Below are positions 17,840 to 25,640 of a stretch of 64,000 nt of DNA, one piece after another; within the stretch, counting starts at the first letter, position 1, and the number at the start of each line of letters is the position of its first letter. Under the pieces are notes generated by a model. That model made no database searches and had not been told where the DNA came from. It worked only from the letters and a program-made list of their open reading frames with translations. A program made the translations under genes and the position numbers. This stretch comes from Propioniciclava soli (GTDB taxonomy: Bacteria; Actinomycetota; Actinomycetes; Propionibacteriales; Propionibacteriaceae), in the NCBI RefSeq assembly GCF_014858005.1, contig NZ_JACYOT010000001.1, forward strand, positions 434,001 to 498,000. Reading direction: 5' to 3'.

Positions 17840-18715
17840 TCACCAAGCTTCGCCGGTGAGCTTCTCGTAGTGGCGCAGCAGGGCGCTGTGGTCCTCCCCG
17901 GCGTGACCGCCGGCCGCCAGCGTCGTCATCATCTCGCGCACGGCGGCGGTCAGCGGCAGGGGCGAGGCGGCGGCATGGCCGGCGACGAGCACGTTGTCGA
18001 GATCCTTGATGTGCAGGGCGATGCGGAAGCCCGGGTCGAAGCGGCGCTCCAGCATGAGCGGCACCTTGGCGTCCAACACCGTGGAGCCGGCCAGGCCGCC
18101 GCGGATCGCCGCGTAGACGGCTTGGGGGTCGACGCCGGAGCGGGCCGCCAGTGTCATCGCCTCGGCGGCCACCGCGATGTTGACCGCGACGATCGCCTGG
18201 TTGGCGAGCTTGGTGATGTTGCCGGCGCCAATCGCGCCGACGTGGGTCACCGAGGCCCCCATCACCTCCAGCAGGGGCGTGACGGCCTCGAACACCGCCG
18301 CGTCGCCGCCCACCATGAACGCCAGCGTGCCGTCGACGGCCTTGGGCTCCCCGCCGGAGACCGGGGCGTCCAGCATCGCGACGCCCCGCTCGGCGAGCGC
18401 GTCGTGCACGGCGCGGGCGGACGCCGGGGCGATCGAGCTGGCGTCCACCACGACCAGCCCGTCGTGGGCGCCCTCGATCACCCCGTTCTCGCCGAGGACG
18501 ACCTCCTCCACGTCGGGGGAGTTGGGCAGCATCGTGATGAGCACCTCGACGGCTTCGGCGACCGCGCGCGGCGTGGCGCGGGTGCTCGCGCCGGCGTCGG
18601 CGAGGGCGTCCGAGCCCGTGCGGCCGCCGAGCACGACCAGCTCGTGGCCCGCCTCGATGAGGTTGAGCGCCATGGGGCGCCCCATGATGCCGAGCCCGAT
18701 GAATCCGACCTTCAC
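17840..18715 (-). CDS. garR: 2-hydroxy-3-oxopropionate (tartronate semialdehyde) reductase
   Basis: 291 residues from GTG 18715, with AAGGAG upstream; the start overlaps the aldolase stop (GTGA). The beta-hydroxyacid dehydrogenase fold is clear: dinucleotide site GFIGLGIMGRPMALNL at residues 4-19, substrate motif DAPVSGGEPKAVDGTLAFMVGG near residue 118, and catalytic Lys in GAGNITKLANQAIVA near residue 171. It should reduce tartronate semialdehyde to D-glycerate with NAD(P)H. Its position between a DapA-type aldolase and glycerate kinase supports GarR over 3-hydroxyisobutyrate dehydrogenase, which has the same fold. Confidence 0.9.
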   Translation of the reverse strand: MKVGFIGLGIMGRPMALNLIEAGHELVVLGGRTGSDALADAGASTRATPRAVAEAVEVLITMLPNSPDVEEVVLGENGVIEGAHDGLVVVDASSIAPASARAVHDALAERGVAMLDAPVSGGEPKAVDGTLAFMVGGDAAVFEAVTPLLEVMGASVTHVGAIGAGNITKLANQAIVAVNIAVAAEAMTLAARSGVDPQAVYAAIRGGLAGSTVLDAKVPLMLERRFDPGFRIALHIKDLDNVLVAGHAAASPLPLTAAVREMMTTLAAGGHAGEDHSALLRHYEKLTGEAW

Positions 18716-19626
18716 GATGTCTCCTTCTGTCCGGGGTCCTTCGCCAGCGCGCCGAGGGCGGCCACGACCTCGGCGAGCTGCGTGCGCCAGGGCTTGCCCA
18801 GCGCGCGGGCGGGCGCGAAGCACCACCCGGCGTCGATGCCGGCCAGGCGCAGGCCCTCCTTGAGCACGACGGGGAACGTGGCCTTGTCGACGAGGTGGCG
18901 CAGCGGGGTGAGGGCGTCCTGCAGGGCCTGGGCTCGCGCCAGATCGCCGGCGACGAAGGCGTCGTAGATGCCCGCGACGACGTGGGGGGCGATGTTGGCG
19001 GTGGACGCGATGGCCCCGTCGGCACCGGCACGCAGGGCGTCCAGGATGAGGGTGTCGCGGCCCATGATCACCGCGAAGCCCGGCGGGCGGGCGGCCACCA
19101 GCGCGCGGGTGGAGGCCAGATCGCCGCCGGAATCCTTGATGCCGACGACGGTGTCGAGCTCGGCGAGGGTGAGCACGGTGTCGAGGGCGAGGTCGACGCC
19201 GGTGCGGCCGGGGTTGGTGTAGAGGACGACGGGCAGGTCGGTGCTGGCCGCGATGGCGGTGTAGTGGTCGACGAGCTCGGCCTGGGTGGGCGTCATGAAG
19301 TGGGGCGTGAGCACCGACAGGCCGGCGACGCCCCCGATGCCGGCGACCATGCGGGCGGTCGCGATGCAGTCGCGCGTCGTGATCTCCGACGCGCCAGCGT
19401 AGACGGGGACGCGTCCGGCGACGTGCTCCACGGTGATCTCGACGACGCGGCGCTTCTGCTCGGCCGACAGACCGTAGATCTCCCCGGAGCTGCCGAGCAC
19501 GAACACGCCGTGGACGCCGCCGGCGATCGTGAAGTCGATGACGTCGCGCAGCCCGGCCTCGAACAGCTCGCCGTCGGCGTCCAGCGGCGTGACCAGCGCG
19601 GGGATGACCCCCGTCACCGCGCTCAT
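18712..19626 (-). CDS. DapA-family aldolase, probably 5-dehydro-4-deoxyglucarate cleaving
   Basis: 304 residues from ATG 19626, overlapping the dehydratase stop. It is a DapA/NAL class I aldolase barrel: GVIPALVTPLDADGELF at the start, GSSGEIYGLSAEQK for the substrate carboxylate, LPVVLYTNPGRTGVD with the conserved Tyr, and the Schiff-base Lys in VGIKDSGGD near residue 163. No lysine-biosynthesis genes are near. In galactarate pathways the expected step is cleavage of 5-dehydro-4-deoxyglucarate to pyruvate and tartronate semialdehyde, normally done by the unrelated HpcH-type GarL. A decarboxylating KDGDH role (to 2-oxoglutarate semialdehyde) is possible, but garR and garK beside it favour retro-aldol cleavage. 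Confidence 0.82.
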   Translation of the reverse strand: MSAVTGVIPALVTPLDADGELFEAGLRDVIDFTIAGGVHGVFVLGSSGEIYGLSAEQKRRVVEITVEHVAGRVPVYAGASEITTRDCIATARMVAGIGGVAGLSVLTPHFMTPTQAELVDHYTAIAASTDLPVVLYTNPGRTGVDLALDTVLTLAELDTVVGIKDSGGDLASTRALVAARPPGFAVIMGRDTLILDALRAGADGAIASTANIAPHVVAGIYDAFVAGDLARAQALQDALTPLRHLVDKATFPVVLKEGLRLAGIDAGWCFAPARALGKPWRTQLAEVVAALGALAKDPGQKETS

Positions 19627-20750
19627 GCCGGCTCTCCGAACGAGGCGGTGGCGATCGTCCAGGCCCGCATCTGGTCCGAGAGCGTGACGCCGAGCCCGGG
19701 CCGGTCGGAGACGACCATGCGGCCGTCGGCGATGGCCATGCGCTCGTTGAACAGCGGGTCGAGCCAGTCGAAGTGCTCCACCCACGCGACGCCGGGGTAG
19801 GCGGCGGCCAGGTGGCAGTGGATCTCCATCGCGAAGTGGGGCGCGAGCGCCAGCCCGGCCTGCTCGGCGAGCGTGGCGACCTTGAGGAACTGGGTGATGC
19901 CGCCGACGCGGGGGGCGTCCGGCTGGAGGTAGTCGCACGAGCGGTGGTCGATGAGGCTGACGTGCTCGGCGACCGAGGCGAGCATCTCGCCGGTGGCGAT
20001 GGGGGTGTGGATCGCGCGGGCGAGGTCGGCGTGGCCCTCGTGGTCGTAGGCGTCCAGCGGCTCCTCGATCCAGACGAGGTTGAACTCCTCGAAGATGCGG
20101 CACATCCGGATCGCGGTGGCGCGGTCCCACTGCTGGTTGGCGTCGACCATGAGCGGGAACGTGTCGCCCAAGTGCTCGCGCATCGCGGTGAGCCGTTGGA
20201 GGTCGACCGTCCGGTCGGGGTGGCCCACCTTGATCTTGATGCCGCCGATGCCGGCCTCGACGGACGCGGTGGCGTTCTCCAGCACCTGGGGCAGCGGGGT
20301 GTTGAGGAAGCCGCCCGAGGTGTTGTACGTGCTCACCGCGTCCCGGTGGGGGCCGATGAGCTTGCTCAAGGCCAGGCCGGCGCGCTTGGCCTTGAGATCC
20401 CACAGCGCCACGTCGAACGCGGCCAGCGCCTGCACCGCGACGCCCGAGCGGCCCACGGACGCCCCCGCCCACAGCAGCTGGGTGTTCAGCCGGCCGATGT
20501 CGGAGGGGTCCTCGCCGAGCAGGCCCTCGGCCACCTGAGCCGCGTGCGCGAACTGCGCGGGCCCGCCGGCGCGCTTGGCGTAGGAGAACCCGACGCCGCG
20601 GTGGCCCTCGGCCGTGGTGATCTCGGCGAAGAGGAAGTGCACCTCGGTCATCGGCTTCTGGCGGCCGGTGAACACCTTGGCGTCCGAGATCGCGGTGGCC
20701 AGGGGGAGGACCACGTGGCTCAGCGCGATGTGGCGGATCGTGTCGCCCAT
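19623..20750 (-). CDS. Enolase-superfamily sugar-acid dehydratase (L-talarate/galactarate dehydratase-like)
   Basis: 375 residues from ATG 20750, with AAAGGAG upstream. Mandelate-racemase subgroup layout: capping domain (about 1-130), then a barrel with base lysines in GIKIKVG (Lys172, Lys174), metal ligands Asp203 (MVDANQQWD), Glu229 (WIEEP) and Glu255 (ATGEM), and catalytic His305 in APHFAMEIH. The N-terminal substrate loop SDAKVFTGRQKPMTEVHF resembles talarate/galactarate dehydratases. With the next three genes it supports a route from galactarate (or talarate/glucarate) to pyruvate and 2-phosphoglycerate. It is the first gene of the operon. Confidence 0.87.
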   Translation of the reverse strand: MGDTIRHIALSHVVLPLATAISDAKVFTGRQKPMTEVHFLFAEITTAEGHRGVGFSYAKRAGGPAQFAHAAQVAEGLLGEDPSDIGRLNTQLLWAGASVGRSGVAVQALAAFDVALWDLKAKRAGLALSKLIGPHRDAVSTYNTSGGFLNTPLPQVLENATASVEAGIGGIKIKVGHPDRTVDLQRLTAMREHLGDTFPLMVDANQQWDRATAIRMCRIFEEFNLVWIEEPLDAYDHEGHADLARAIHTPIATGEMLASVAEHVSLIDHRSCDYLQPDAPRVGGITQFLKVATLAEQAGLALAPHFAMEIHCHLAAAYPGVAWVEHFDWLDPLFNERMAIADGRMVVSDRPGLGVTLSDQMRAWTIATASFGEPA

Positions 20751-20774
20751 GACAGCTCCTTTGCTCCTGCCGGC

Positions 20775-20803
20775 ATCATATGACCGACAAAGTCGTCATA
20801 CAA
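20775..20803 (-). promoter_or_regulatory. Predicted promoter of the aldarate operon
   Basis: On the minus strand TTGTAT (20803-20798) and TATGAT (20780-20775) are separated by 17 bases, and the start codon lies about 25 bases below the -10 box. The -35 box falls inside the 3' end of the neighbouring GNAT gene and overlaps the FCD-type operator pattern. Confidence 0.5.
20779..20803. promoter_or_regulatory. Probable GntR/FCD-type operator of the aldarate operon
   Basis: TCGTCATACAA at 20793-20803 fits the TNGTNNNACNA consensus of FadR-subfamily GntR regulators exactly. A perfect inverted repeat TATGAC/GTCATA spans 20779-20800. Both overlap the predicted promoter. No GntR gene lies in the window, so the regulator is elsewhere. 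Confidence 0.5.
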
Positions 20804-21380
20804 GCTGCGGGCGTGTCATCCGGACCATCGGGATGCGGCCCCACGTCTCGCCCGAGCTGACCGGCCCGAGCTCGGTGACGAAGCCGTGGCGGGTGTAGAA
20901 CGCCACGGCGCGCGCATTGTAGGTCATCACCCACAGGTGGGCCGCCGCGCCGCCGGGGAGGGCGGCGTCCAGCAGCCGTTGCGCGAGGCCGGTGCCGTGC
21001 GTGCCCGGCATGAGGTAGAGGTGCGCCAGGTTGAGCGGCGTCGCCGGCGGCACCCAGGCGTCGCCGAGGTGGGGCTGCTCCCACGCGCCCACCTCGGACG
21101 CGACGCAGGCCACGCCCACCACGGTGCCGTGCGCGTTCGTCGCGACGAGGTGCCTGCGCAGCGGGGCGCGTCCGGCGGCGCGGGCGTCCGCCGCCTCGGC
21201 GACGTCGGCGCGGACGCCGGCCACCCGCTCGTCGCGCTCGGCCCACCGGAGTGCCGCGAAGTCAGGCCCCACGAGGTGGGCGTAGGTCGTCTCGAGCAAC
21301 ACCAGGTGGGCGTGGACGTAGGCCGCGACGCCGTCGTGGGTGAGCTCGGTCAGGGCGGGCTGGGTAGGCACGGCACCCAT
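20796..21380 (-). CDS. GNAT-family N-acetyltransferase
   Basis: 194 residues from ATG 21380. The GNAT acetyl-CoA site is visible as LAHLYLMPGTHGTGLAQRLLDAAL (about residues 124-147), followed by LWVMTYNARAVAFYTRHGFVTE, the usual C-terminal strand-helix pair. An N-terminal alpha-helical part precedes it. The substrate is not predictable. The gene ends within the promoter and operator of the aldarate operon, which is read in the same direction, so readthrough into that operon is possible. Upstream in-frame sequence is rejected as low-complexity and lacks a better start. Confidence 0.8.
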   Translation of the reverse strand: MGAVPTQPALTELTHDGVAAYVHAHLVLLETTYAHLVGPDFAALRWAERDERVAGVRADVAEAADARAAGRAPLRRHLVATNAHGTVVGVACVASEVGAWEQPHLGDAWVPPATPLNLAHLYLMPGTHGTGLAQRLLDAALPGGAAAHLWVMTYNARAVAFYTRHGFVTELGPVSSGETWGRIPMVRMTRPQLV

Positions 21381-21544
21381 TGTGACCCCCCGCGCCTGCC
21401 CCGTGGCGGGTGCAACTGGCGCACTGAAACGCTGTTGTTGCCGTGCGTCGCGGCAACACGCGGGAACAGCGAGCGTGGGAGCCGACGCGGGCGACCCCCG
21501 CAGGGTGATACTCATCGCACGCACGACGAACAGAGAGGTTCTCC

Positions 21545-23038
21545 ATGACCGACAACCACGATCGCCGCGACGCCGATCCGAGCGCGTTCCGGGCGCCGGG
21601 CGACCCGTTCGGCGCCACCCAGGTTCCCGAGACGGGCGACATGGCGGCGACCACGCCCCAGGGCGTGACCATCGTCGACGTCGACGACGACGCGGACGAG
21701 CGCGACTTCGTGCCGCCGGCCGGCCGGCTCGCCGGCACGGTGGTGCTGGGCATGTCGCAGTCCATCGACAACTCCGAGGGCGGGGTTTCGCGCACGTTCT
21801 TCCCCCAGATCACCGTCGCGTTCGGCCTGGGCGACGGCTCGCTCGGCCTGCTGGGCGGCCTGAGCTCGGCCGCGCGCATGATCTTCGGCCCGCTGTGGGC
21901 CATCATGGCCGACCGGTTCGGCCGCAAGCGCATCCTGTTCATCGTCACCGGCCTGTGGGGGCTGTGGACGGTCGCCGCCGGGTTCGCCCCGAACTGGCCG
22001 ATCCTGTTGTTGATCTACTCGATCTCGCTGATCGGCACCGTGGCCTCCGAGCCCATCCTCAACGGACTGCTCGGCTCGCTCTACTCGCGCACCGAACGGG
22101 GCAAGGCGTTCGGCACCGTGCGCGGCGTGTCCGCCGGCGTCGGTTTCGTCATCACCCCGCTGCTCGGCCAGTTCGGCGGCAACCCCGAGGGCTGGCGCTG
22201 GGCGTTCATGACGATGGGCGCCCTCTCGGTGCTCTCCGGCATCCTCATCCTCATCTTCGTGAAGGAGCCCGACCGCGTCGCCGCGGCCGACACCGACGAG
22301 ATCAAGTCGGAGGCCGGCATGTTCCGTTGGTCGGACGCGGCCAAGGTGATGAAGATCCCGACGCTCGCGCTCATGGCGCCGATGCTGCTGCTGGTGACCT
22401 CGCTGGTGCTGTTCAACTTCGTGGCCCAGGTGTGGGCCCGCGACTTCGGCTTCGGTGTCACCAACGCCGCCTACCTCAACACCGTCATGCAGATCGGCAT
22501 GGCCATCTCGGCGCTCGTCGGTGGGCTCACGGGTGACTGGTTCGTGCGCCGGTTCGGCAACAAGGGCCGCATCATCCTGTTCCAGATCTACGGCGTCTCG
22601 TTCGCCGCGATCATCGCCCTCACCATGTACTGGGCGCAGCTGTGGGACAACGACATCGCGCCCGGAACGGGGCAGACGGTCACCAACGACCCGAGCTTCC
22701 TCTACTACGTGATGGTCTTCCTCATGGGCCTGATCTTCTCGTTCGGCTTCTCGGGCTGCGTCCTGCCGATGGTCTCCTCGGTCTGCCCCAAGCAGCTCTC
22801 GGCGACGTCGTTCGCCCTGCTGTTCTCGCTGATCCAGGGCGGCATCAACACGGTGTACCAGCCGCTGGTGGGCGTCATCGCCCAGGCGATCGGCAACCTG
22901 CCGCTGACGATCCTCGTGGGCGTGTGCGTGCCGTACGTGCTGAACTCGCTGTACTGGTTCGTCTTCTACCGCAACTACGAGAAGGACGTGTCCCTGCAGG
23001 CCGAGCGCACCCGCCTCATCGCGGCGGGTCAGTTCTGA
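21545..23038 (+). CDS. MFS transporter
   Basis: 497 residues from ATG 21545, with GAGAGG upstream. A 58-residue acidic, disordered N terminus (VDVDDDADERD) precedes about twelve membrane helices. The MFS loop 2-3 signature is ADRFGRKRILF near residue 120, and a second GDWFVRRFGNKGRI lies at the equivalent place in the C half. Substrate is unknown. It is adjacent to the aldarate operon but divergent from it with GNAT between, so transport of galactarate or glucarate is only a suggestion. It is convergent with the DUF4112 gene, three bases apart. Confidence 0.85.
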   Translation: MTDNHDRRDADPSAFRAPGDPFGATQVPETGDMAATTPQGVTIVDVDDDADERDFVPPAGRLAGTVVLGMSQSIDNSEGGVSRTFFPQITVAFGLGDGSLGLLGGLSSAARMIFGPLWAIMADRFGRKRILFIVTGLWGLWTVAAGFAPNWPILLLIYSISLIGTVASEPILNGLLGSLYSRTERGKAFGTVRGVSAGVGFVITPLLGQFGGNPEGWRWAFMTMGALSVLSGILILIFVKEPDRVAAADTDEIKSEAGMFRWSDAAKVMKIPTLALMAPMLLLVTSLVLFNFVAQVWARDFGFGVTNAAYLNTVMQIGMAISALVGGLTGDWFVRRFGNKGRIILFQIYGVSFAAIIALTMYWAQLWDNDIAPGTGQTVTNDPSFLYYVMVFLMGLIFSFGFSGCVLPMVSSVCPKQLSATSFALLFSLIQGGINTVYQPLVGVIAQAIGNLPLTILVGVCVPYVLNSLYWFVFYRNYEKDVSLQAERTRLIAAGQF

Positions 23039-23041
23039 GGG

Positions 23042-23551
23042 TCACCGGCCCAGGAGGGCGCCCAGGCCGGCGACGAGGCCCCAGATGAGCAGGCCGGCCA
23101 GGGCGAGCGCCACCGCGATGAAGCCGATCACCATGGCGACGGCCAGCACCCCGTAGGTGCGGGCGCTGGCGTCGACATGGCGGTTTTCGATGACGCACCG
23201 CTCCAGCAGGCGGAAGTTCTTCCGGTTCGCGCGGTGCAGGACGTCGGCGGCGTCCCCGACGACCGGGACGAAGCCGAGCAGCGCGTCCACGAGCAGGTTC
23301 CACCCCATGCGGGCGAGGACGTGCAACGGGACGCGCTGCCGGACGGCGTCCGCCATGATCGCGGCCGACAACCCCGTGCCGACGACATCGCCGATCCCCG
23401 GCACCAGGCCGACGAGGGCGTCCAGCCCGATGCCGATCCCGGTGCCGGGGATCCGCACGAGATCATCCGTCACGCGCGCCAACCGGCGGCTCATCGCGAT
23501 GTCGGGATACACGCGGGGCGGCTCGGGCGGCGGTGGTGGGTCTGCGGGCAC
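23042..23551 (-). CDS. DUF4112-family small membrane protein
   Basis: 169 residues. A proline-rich N terminus (PPPPPEPPR) is followed by the DUF4112 core LVRIPGTGIGIGLDALVGLVPGIGD and LLGFVPVVGDAADVLHRANRKN, two glycine-rich membrane-associated hairpins. A strong C-terminal helix pair ends at the terminus (GVLAVAMVIGFIAVALALAGLLIWG). Function is not known for this family. It is divergent from the iron-siderophore operon and shares an upstream region of about 100 bases containing the iron box. Confidence 0.75.
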   Translation of the reverse strand: MPADPPPPPEPPRVYPDIAMSRRLARVTDDLVRIPGTGIGIGLDALVGLVPGIGDVVGTGLSAAIMADAVRQRVPLHVLARMGWNLLVDALLGFVPVVGDAADVLHRANRKNFRLLERCVIENRHVDASARTYGVLAVAMVIGFIAVALALAGLLIWGLVAGLGALLGR

Positions 23552-23611
23552 GACGGCAGTCTAGGTCGGGTCCGGGAAGTGGGACGGGTTCGCCAACCGC
23601 GCGGAATTTGG

Positions 23612-23630
23612 TTAGGTTAGCCTCACCTAA
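23612..23630. promoter_or_regulatory. DtxR/IdeR iron box
   Basis: TTAGGTTAGCCTCACCTAA has two 9-base arms agreeing at eight positions and closely matches the DtxR/IdeR consensus TTAGGTTAGSCTAACCTAA. It lies 23 bases upstream of the siderophore-binding lipoprotein start. Iron-dependent repression of the importer is strongly predicted. Confidence 0.93.
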
Positions 23631-23652
23631 ACCACTCCCCAGGAGGATTTCC

Positions 23653-24636
23653 ATGCCGTTCGCCCCTGTCGCAAGGGTACTGGCCCTGTCGGTCGCCGCG
23701 CTCGCCCTGGCCGGGTGTGGCGCCCCTGCCGCGACGCCCACCGCCACCACCGAGACCCAGACCACCGTCACGGTCAGCGACAACGTCGGGGAGCACACCA
23801 TCGCGGTGCCGCCCGCCTCGGTGGTCGCGACGGACAACCGCCTGTTCGAGACGCTGTCGGACTGGGGCGTCCAGCTGGCCGCCGCGCCCCGCGACCTGAT
23901 CCCCACCACGATCGCGTACCGGGACGACGAGTCGGTGGTCAACCTCGGCAGCCACAACGAGCCCAACCTCGAGGCCGTGGTGGCCGTCGAGCCCGATCTC
24001 ATCATCAATGGCCAGCGCTTCGCCCAGTACGGCGAGGACTTCGCCCGGCTGGTGCCGGACGCCACCGTCCTCACCCTCGACCCGCGCGACGGTGAGCCGC
24101 TGGACGAGGAGCTCAAGCGGGGCGTCGGCGTGATCGGCCAGGTGTTCGACAAGGAGGCCGAGGCCCAGCAGCTCTCCGACGACCTCGACGCCGCCATCGC
24201 CCGCGCCGAGGCCGCCTACGACCCGTCGATGACGGTCATGGCCGTCAACGTCTCCGGCGGCAACATCGGCTACATCGCCCCCGTCGCGGGCCGCACGCTC
24301 GGGCCGGTCTTCGACATCCTCGGCCTCACGCCGGCCCTCGAGATCGAGGGGGCGACCGACGATCACCAGGGTGACGACATCTCGGTGGAGGCCATCGCGG
24401 CCTCGAACCCGGGCCTGATCCTCGTCCTGGACCGTGACGCCGCCGTGGCCGCCGACGACGCGAGCTACCAGCCGGCCAGCCAGGTGCTCGAGGGCTCGGA
24501 GGCGTTGGCGAACGTGACCGCCATCACGGAGGGCAACGTCGTCTACCTGCCGAACGACACCTACACCAACGAGGGCATCCAGACGTACACGGAGTTCTTC
24601 AACACCCTCGCCGACCAGCTGGAGTCGCAGCCGTGA
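23653..24636 (+). CDS. Iron-siderophore ABC importer, substrate-binding lipoprotein (FecB/YclQ-like)
   Basis: 327 residues from ATG 23653, with AGGAGG at 23641-23646. A signal peptide ends in lipobox LAGC (Cys22), followed by a threonine-rich linker and a class III (TroA/FecB) binding fold with VVATDNRLFETLSDWGV and VVAVEPDLIINGQRF. The gene heads a four-gene operon behind the iron box. Close resemblance of the operon's ATPase to YclP/FatE-type proteins suggests a catecholate or petrobactin-like ferric siderophore; the ligand is inferred. Confidence 0.9.
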   Translation: MPFAPVARVLALSVAALALAGCGAPAATPTATTETQTTVTVSDNVGEHTIAVPPASVVATDNRLFETLSDWGVQLAAAPRDLIPTTIAYRDDESVVNLGSHNEPNLEAVVAVEPDLIINGQRFAQYGEDFARLVPDATVLTLDPRDGEPLDEELKRGVGVIGQVFDKEAEAQQLSDDLDAAIARAEAAYDPSMTVMAVNVSGGNIGYIAPVAGRTLGPVFDILGLTPALEIEGATDDHQGDDISVEAIAASNPGLILVLDRDAAVAADDASYQPASQVLEGSEALANVTAITEGNVVYLPNDTYTNEGIQTYTEFFNTLADQLESQP

Positions 24637-25640
24637 CCGTCCCCTCCCCGGCCGCGGGCGCCGTGAGGGCGCCGGGCCGGGGACGGGCGCCGGGCCGCCT
24701 CGTCGACCCGAAGCTCCTTCTCGGCATCCTGGTCGTGGGCGCGCTGCTGGTCGCGTCCCTCTTCACCGGGGTGTACGACATCTGGGGTGCCGACGATGGT
24801 GCCGCGATGTTTGCGATCACCCGGGTGCCGCGCACCATCGCGCTCGTGCTGGCCGGTGCCGCCATGGCCATGTCGGGCCTGGTGATGCAGCTGTTGACCC
24901 AGAACCGGTTCGTCGAGCCCACCACGACGGGCACCACGGAGTGGGCGGGCCTGGGGTTGTTGTTGGTGATGGTCGTGGCTCCCGAGGCGAGCCTCACCGC
25001 CCGCATGATCGGCGCCGTGGTGGCGTCGTTCGTGGGCACCGTCATCTTCTTCGCGTTCCTGCGCCGCGTCACGCTGCGGTCGTCCCTCATCGTGCCCATC
25101 GTCGGCATCATGCTGGGCGCGGTGGTCGGCTCGATCTCGACCTTCATCGCGCTGCGGACGAACTCGCTGCAGATCATCGGCGTGTGGTTCGCGGGCAGCT
25201 TCACCGACATCATCCGCGGCCAGTACGAGGTGTTGTGGATCACGGGTCTCGTCGGCGTCGCGGTGTTCATCGCGGCCGACCGCTTCACGGTGGCCGGCCT
25301 CGGCGAGGAGATCGCCACCAACGTGGGCCTGAACTACCCCCGCATGGTGCTCATCGGCACCGGCCTCATCGCGGTCGCCACCGGCGTCGTGACGGTCGTG
25401 GTCGGCAACCTGCCGTTCCTCGGCCTCATCGTGCCCAACATCGTCTCCCTCATCCGCGGCGACGACCTGCGCAGCAACCTGCCCTGGGTCTGCCTGCTCG
25501 GCATCGGGATCGTCACCGTCTGCGATCTGGTGGGCCGCACCCTCATCATGCCGTTCGAGGTGCCGGTCTCCCTGATCCTCGGCATCCTCGGCGCCGTCGT
25601 CTTCATCGCCCTCCTGCTGCACCGGCGCCGCCGTGGCTGA
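24633..25640 (+). CDS. Iron-siderophore ABC importer permease (FecCD family), first subunit
   Basis: 335 residues from GTG 24633, overlapping the lipoprotein stop (GTGA). After a basic N terminus there are about nine or ten helices. FecCD motifs include RVPRTIALVLAGAAMAMSG, GEEIATNVGLNYPR (the ATPase-contact loop) and NLPFLGLIVPNIV. It pairs with the next permease to form the channel. The next gene begins eight bases before its end. Confidence 0.92.
   Translation: MTVPSPAAGAVRAPGRGRAPGRLVDPKLLLGILVVGALLVASLFTGVYDIWGADDGAAMFAITRVPRTIALVLAGAAMAMSGLVMQLLTQNRFVEPTTTGTTEWAGLGLLLVMVVAPEASLTARMIGAVVASFVGTVIFFAFLRRVTLRSSLIVPIVGIMLGAVVGSISTFIALRTNSLQIIGVWFAGSFTDIIRGQYEVLWITGLVGVAVFIAADRFTVAGLGEEIATNVGLNYPRMVLIGTGLIAVATGVVTVVVGNLPFLGLIVPNIVSLIRGDDLRSNLPWVCLLGIGIVTVCDLVGRTLIMPFEVPVSLILGILGAVVFIALLLHRRRRG

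Noticed and set aside
14782-17859. Long plus-strand open frame opposite the GltD-like gene and garK
   Set aside because: No recognisable domain or ribosome site; fully antisense to well-supported genes.
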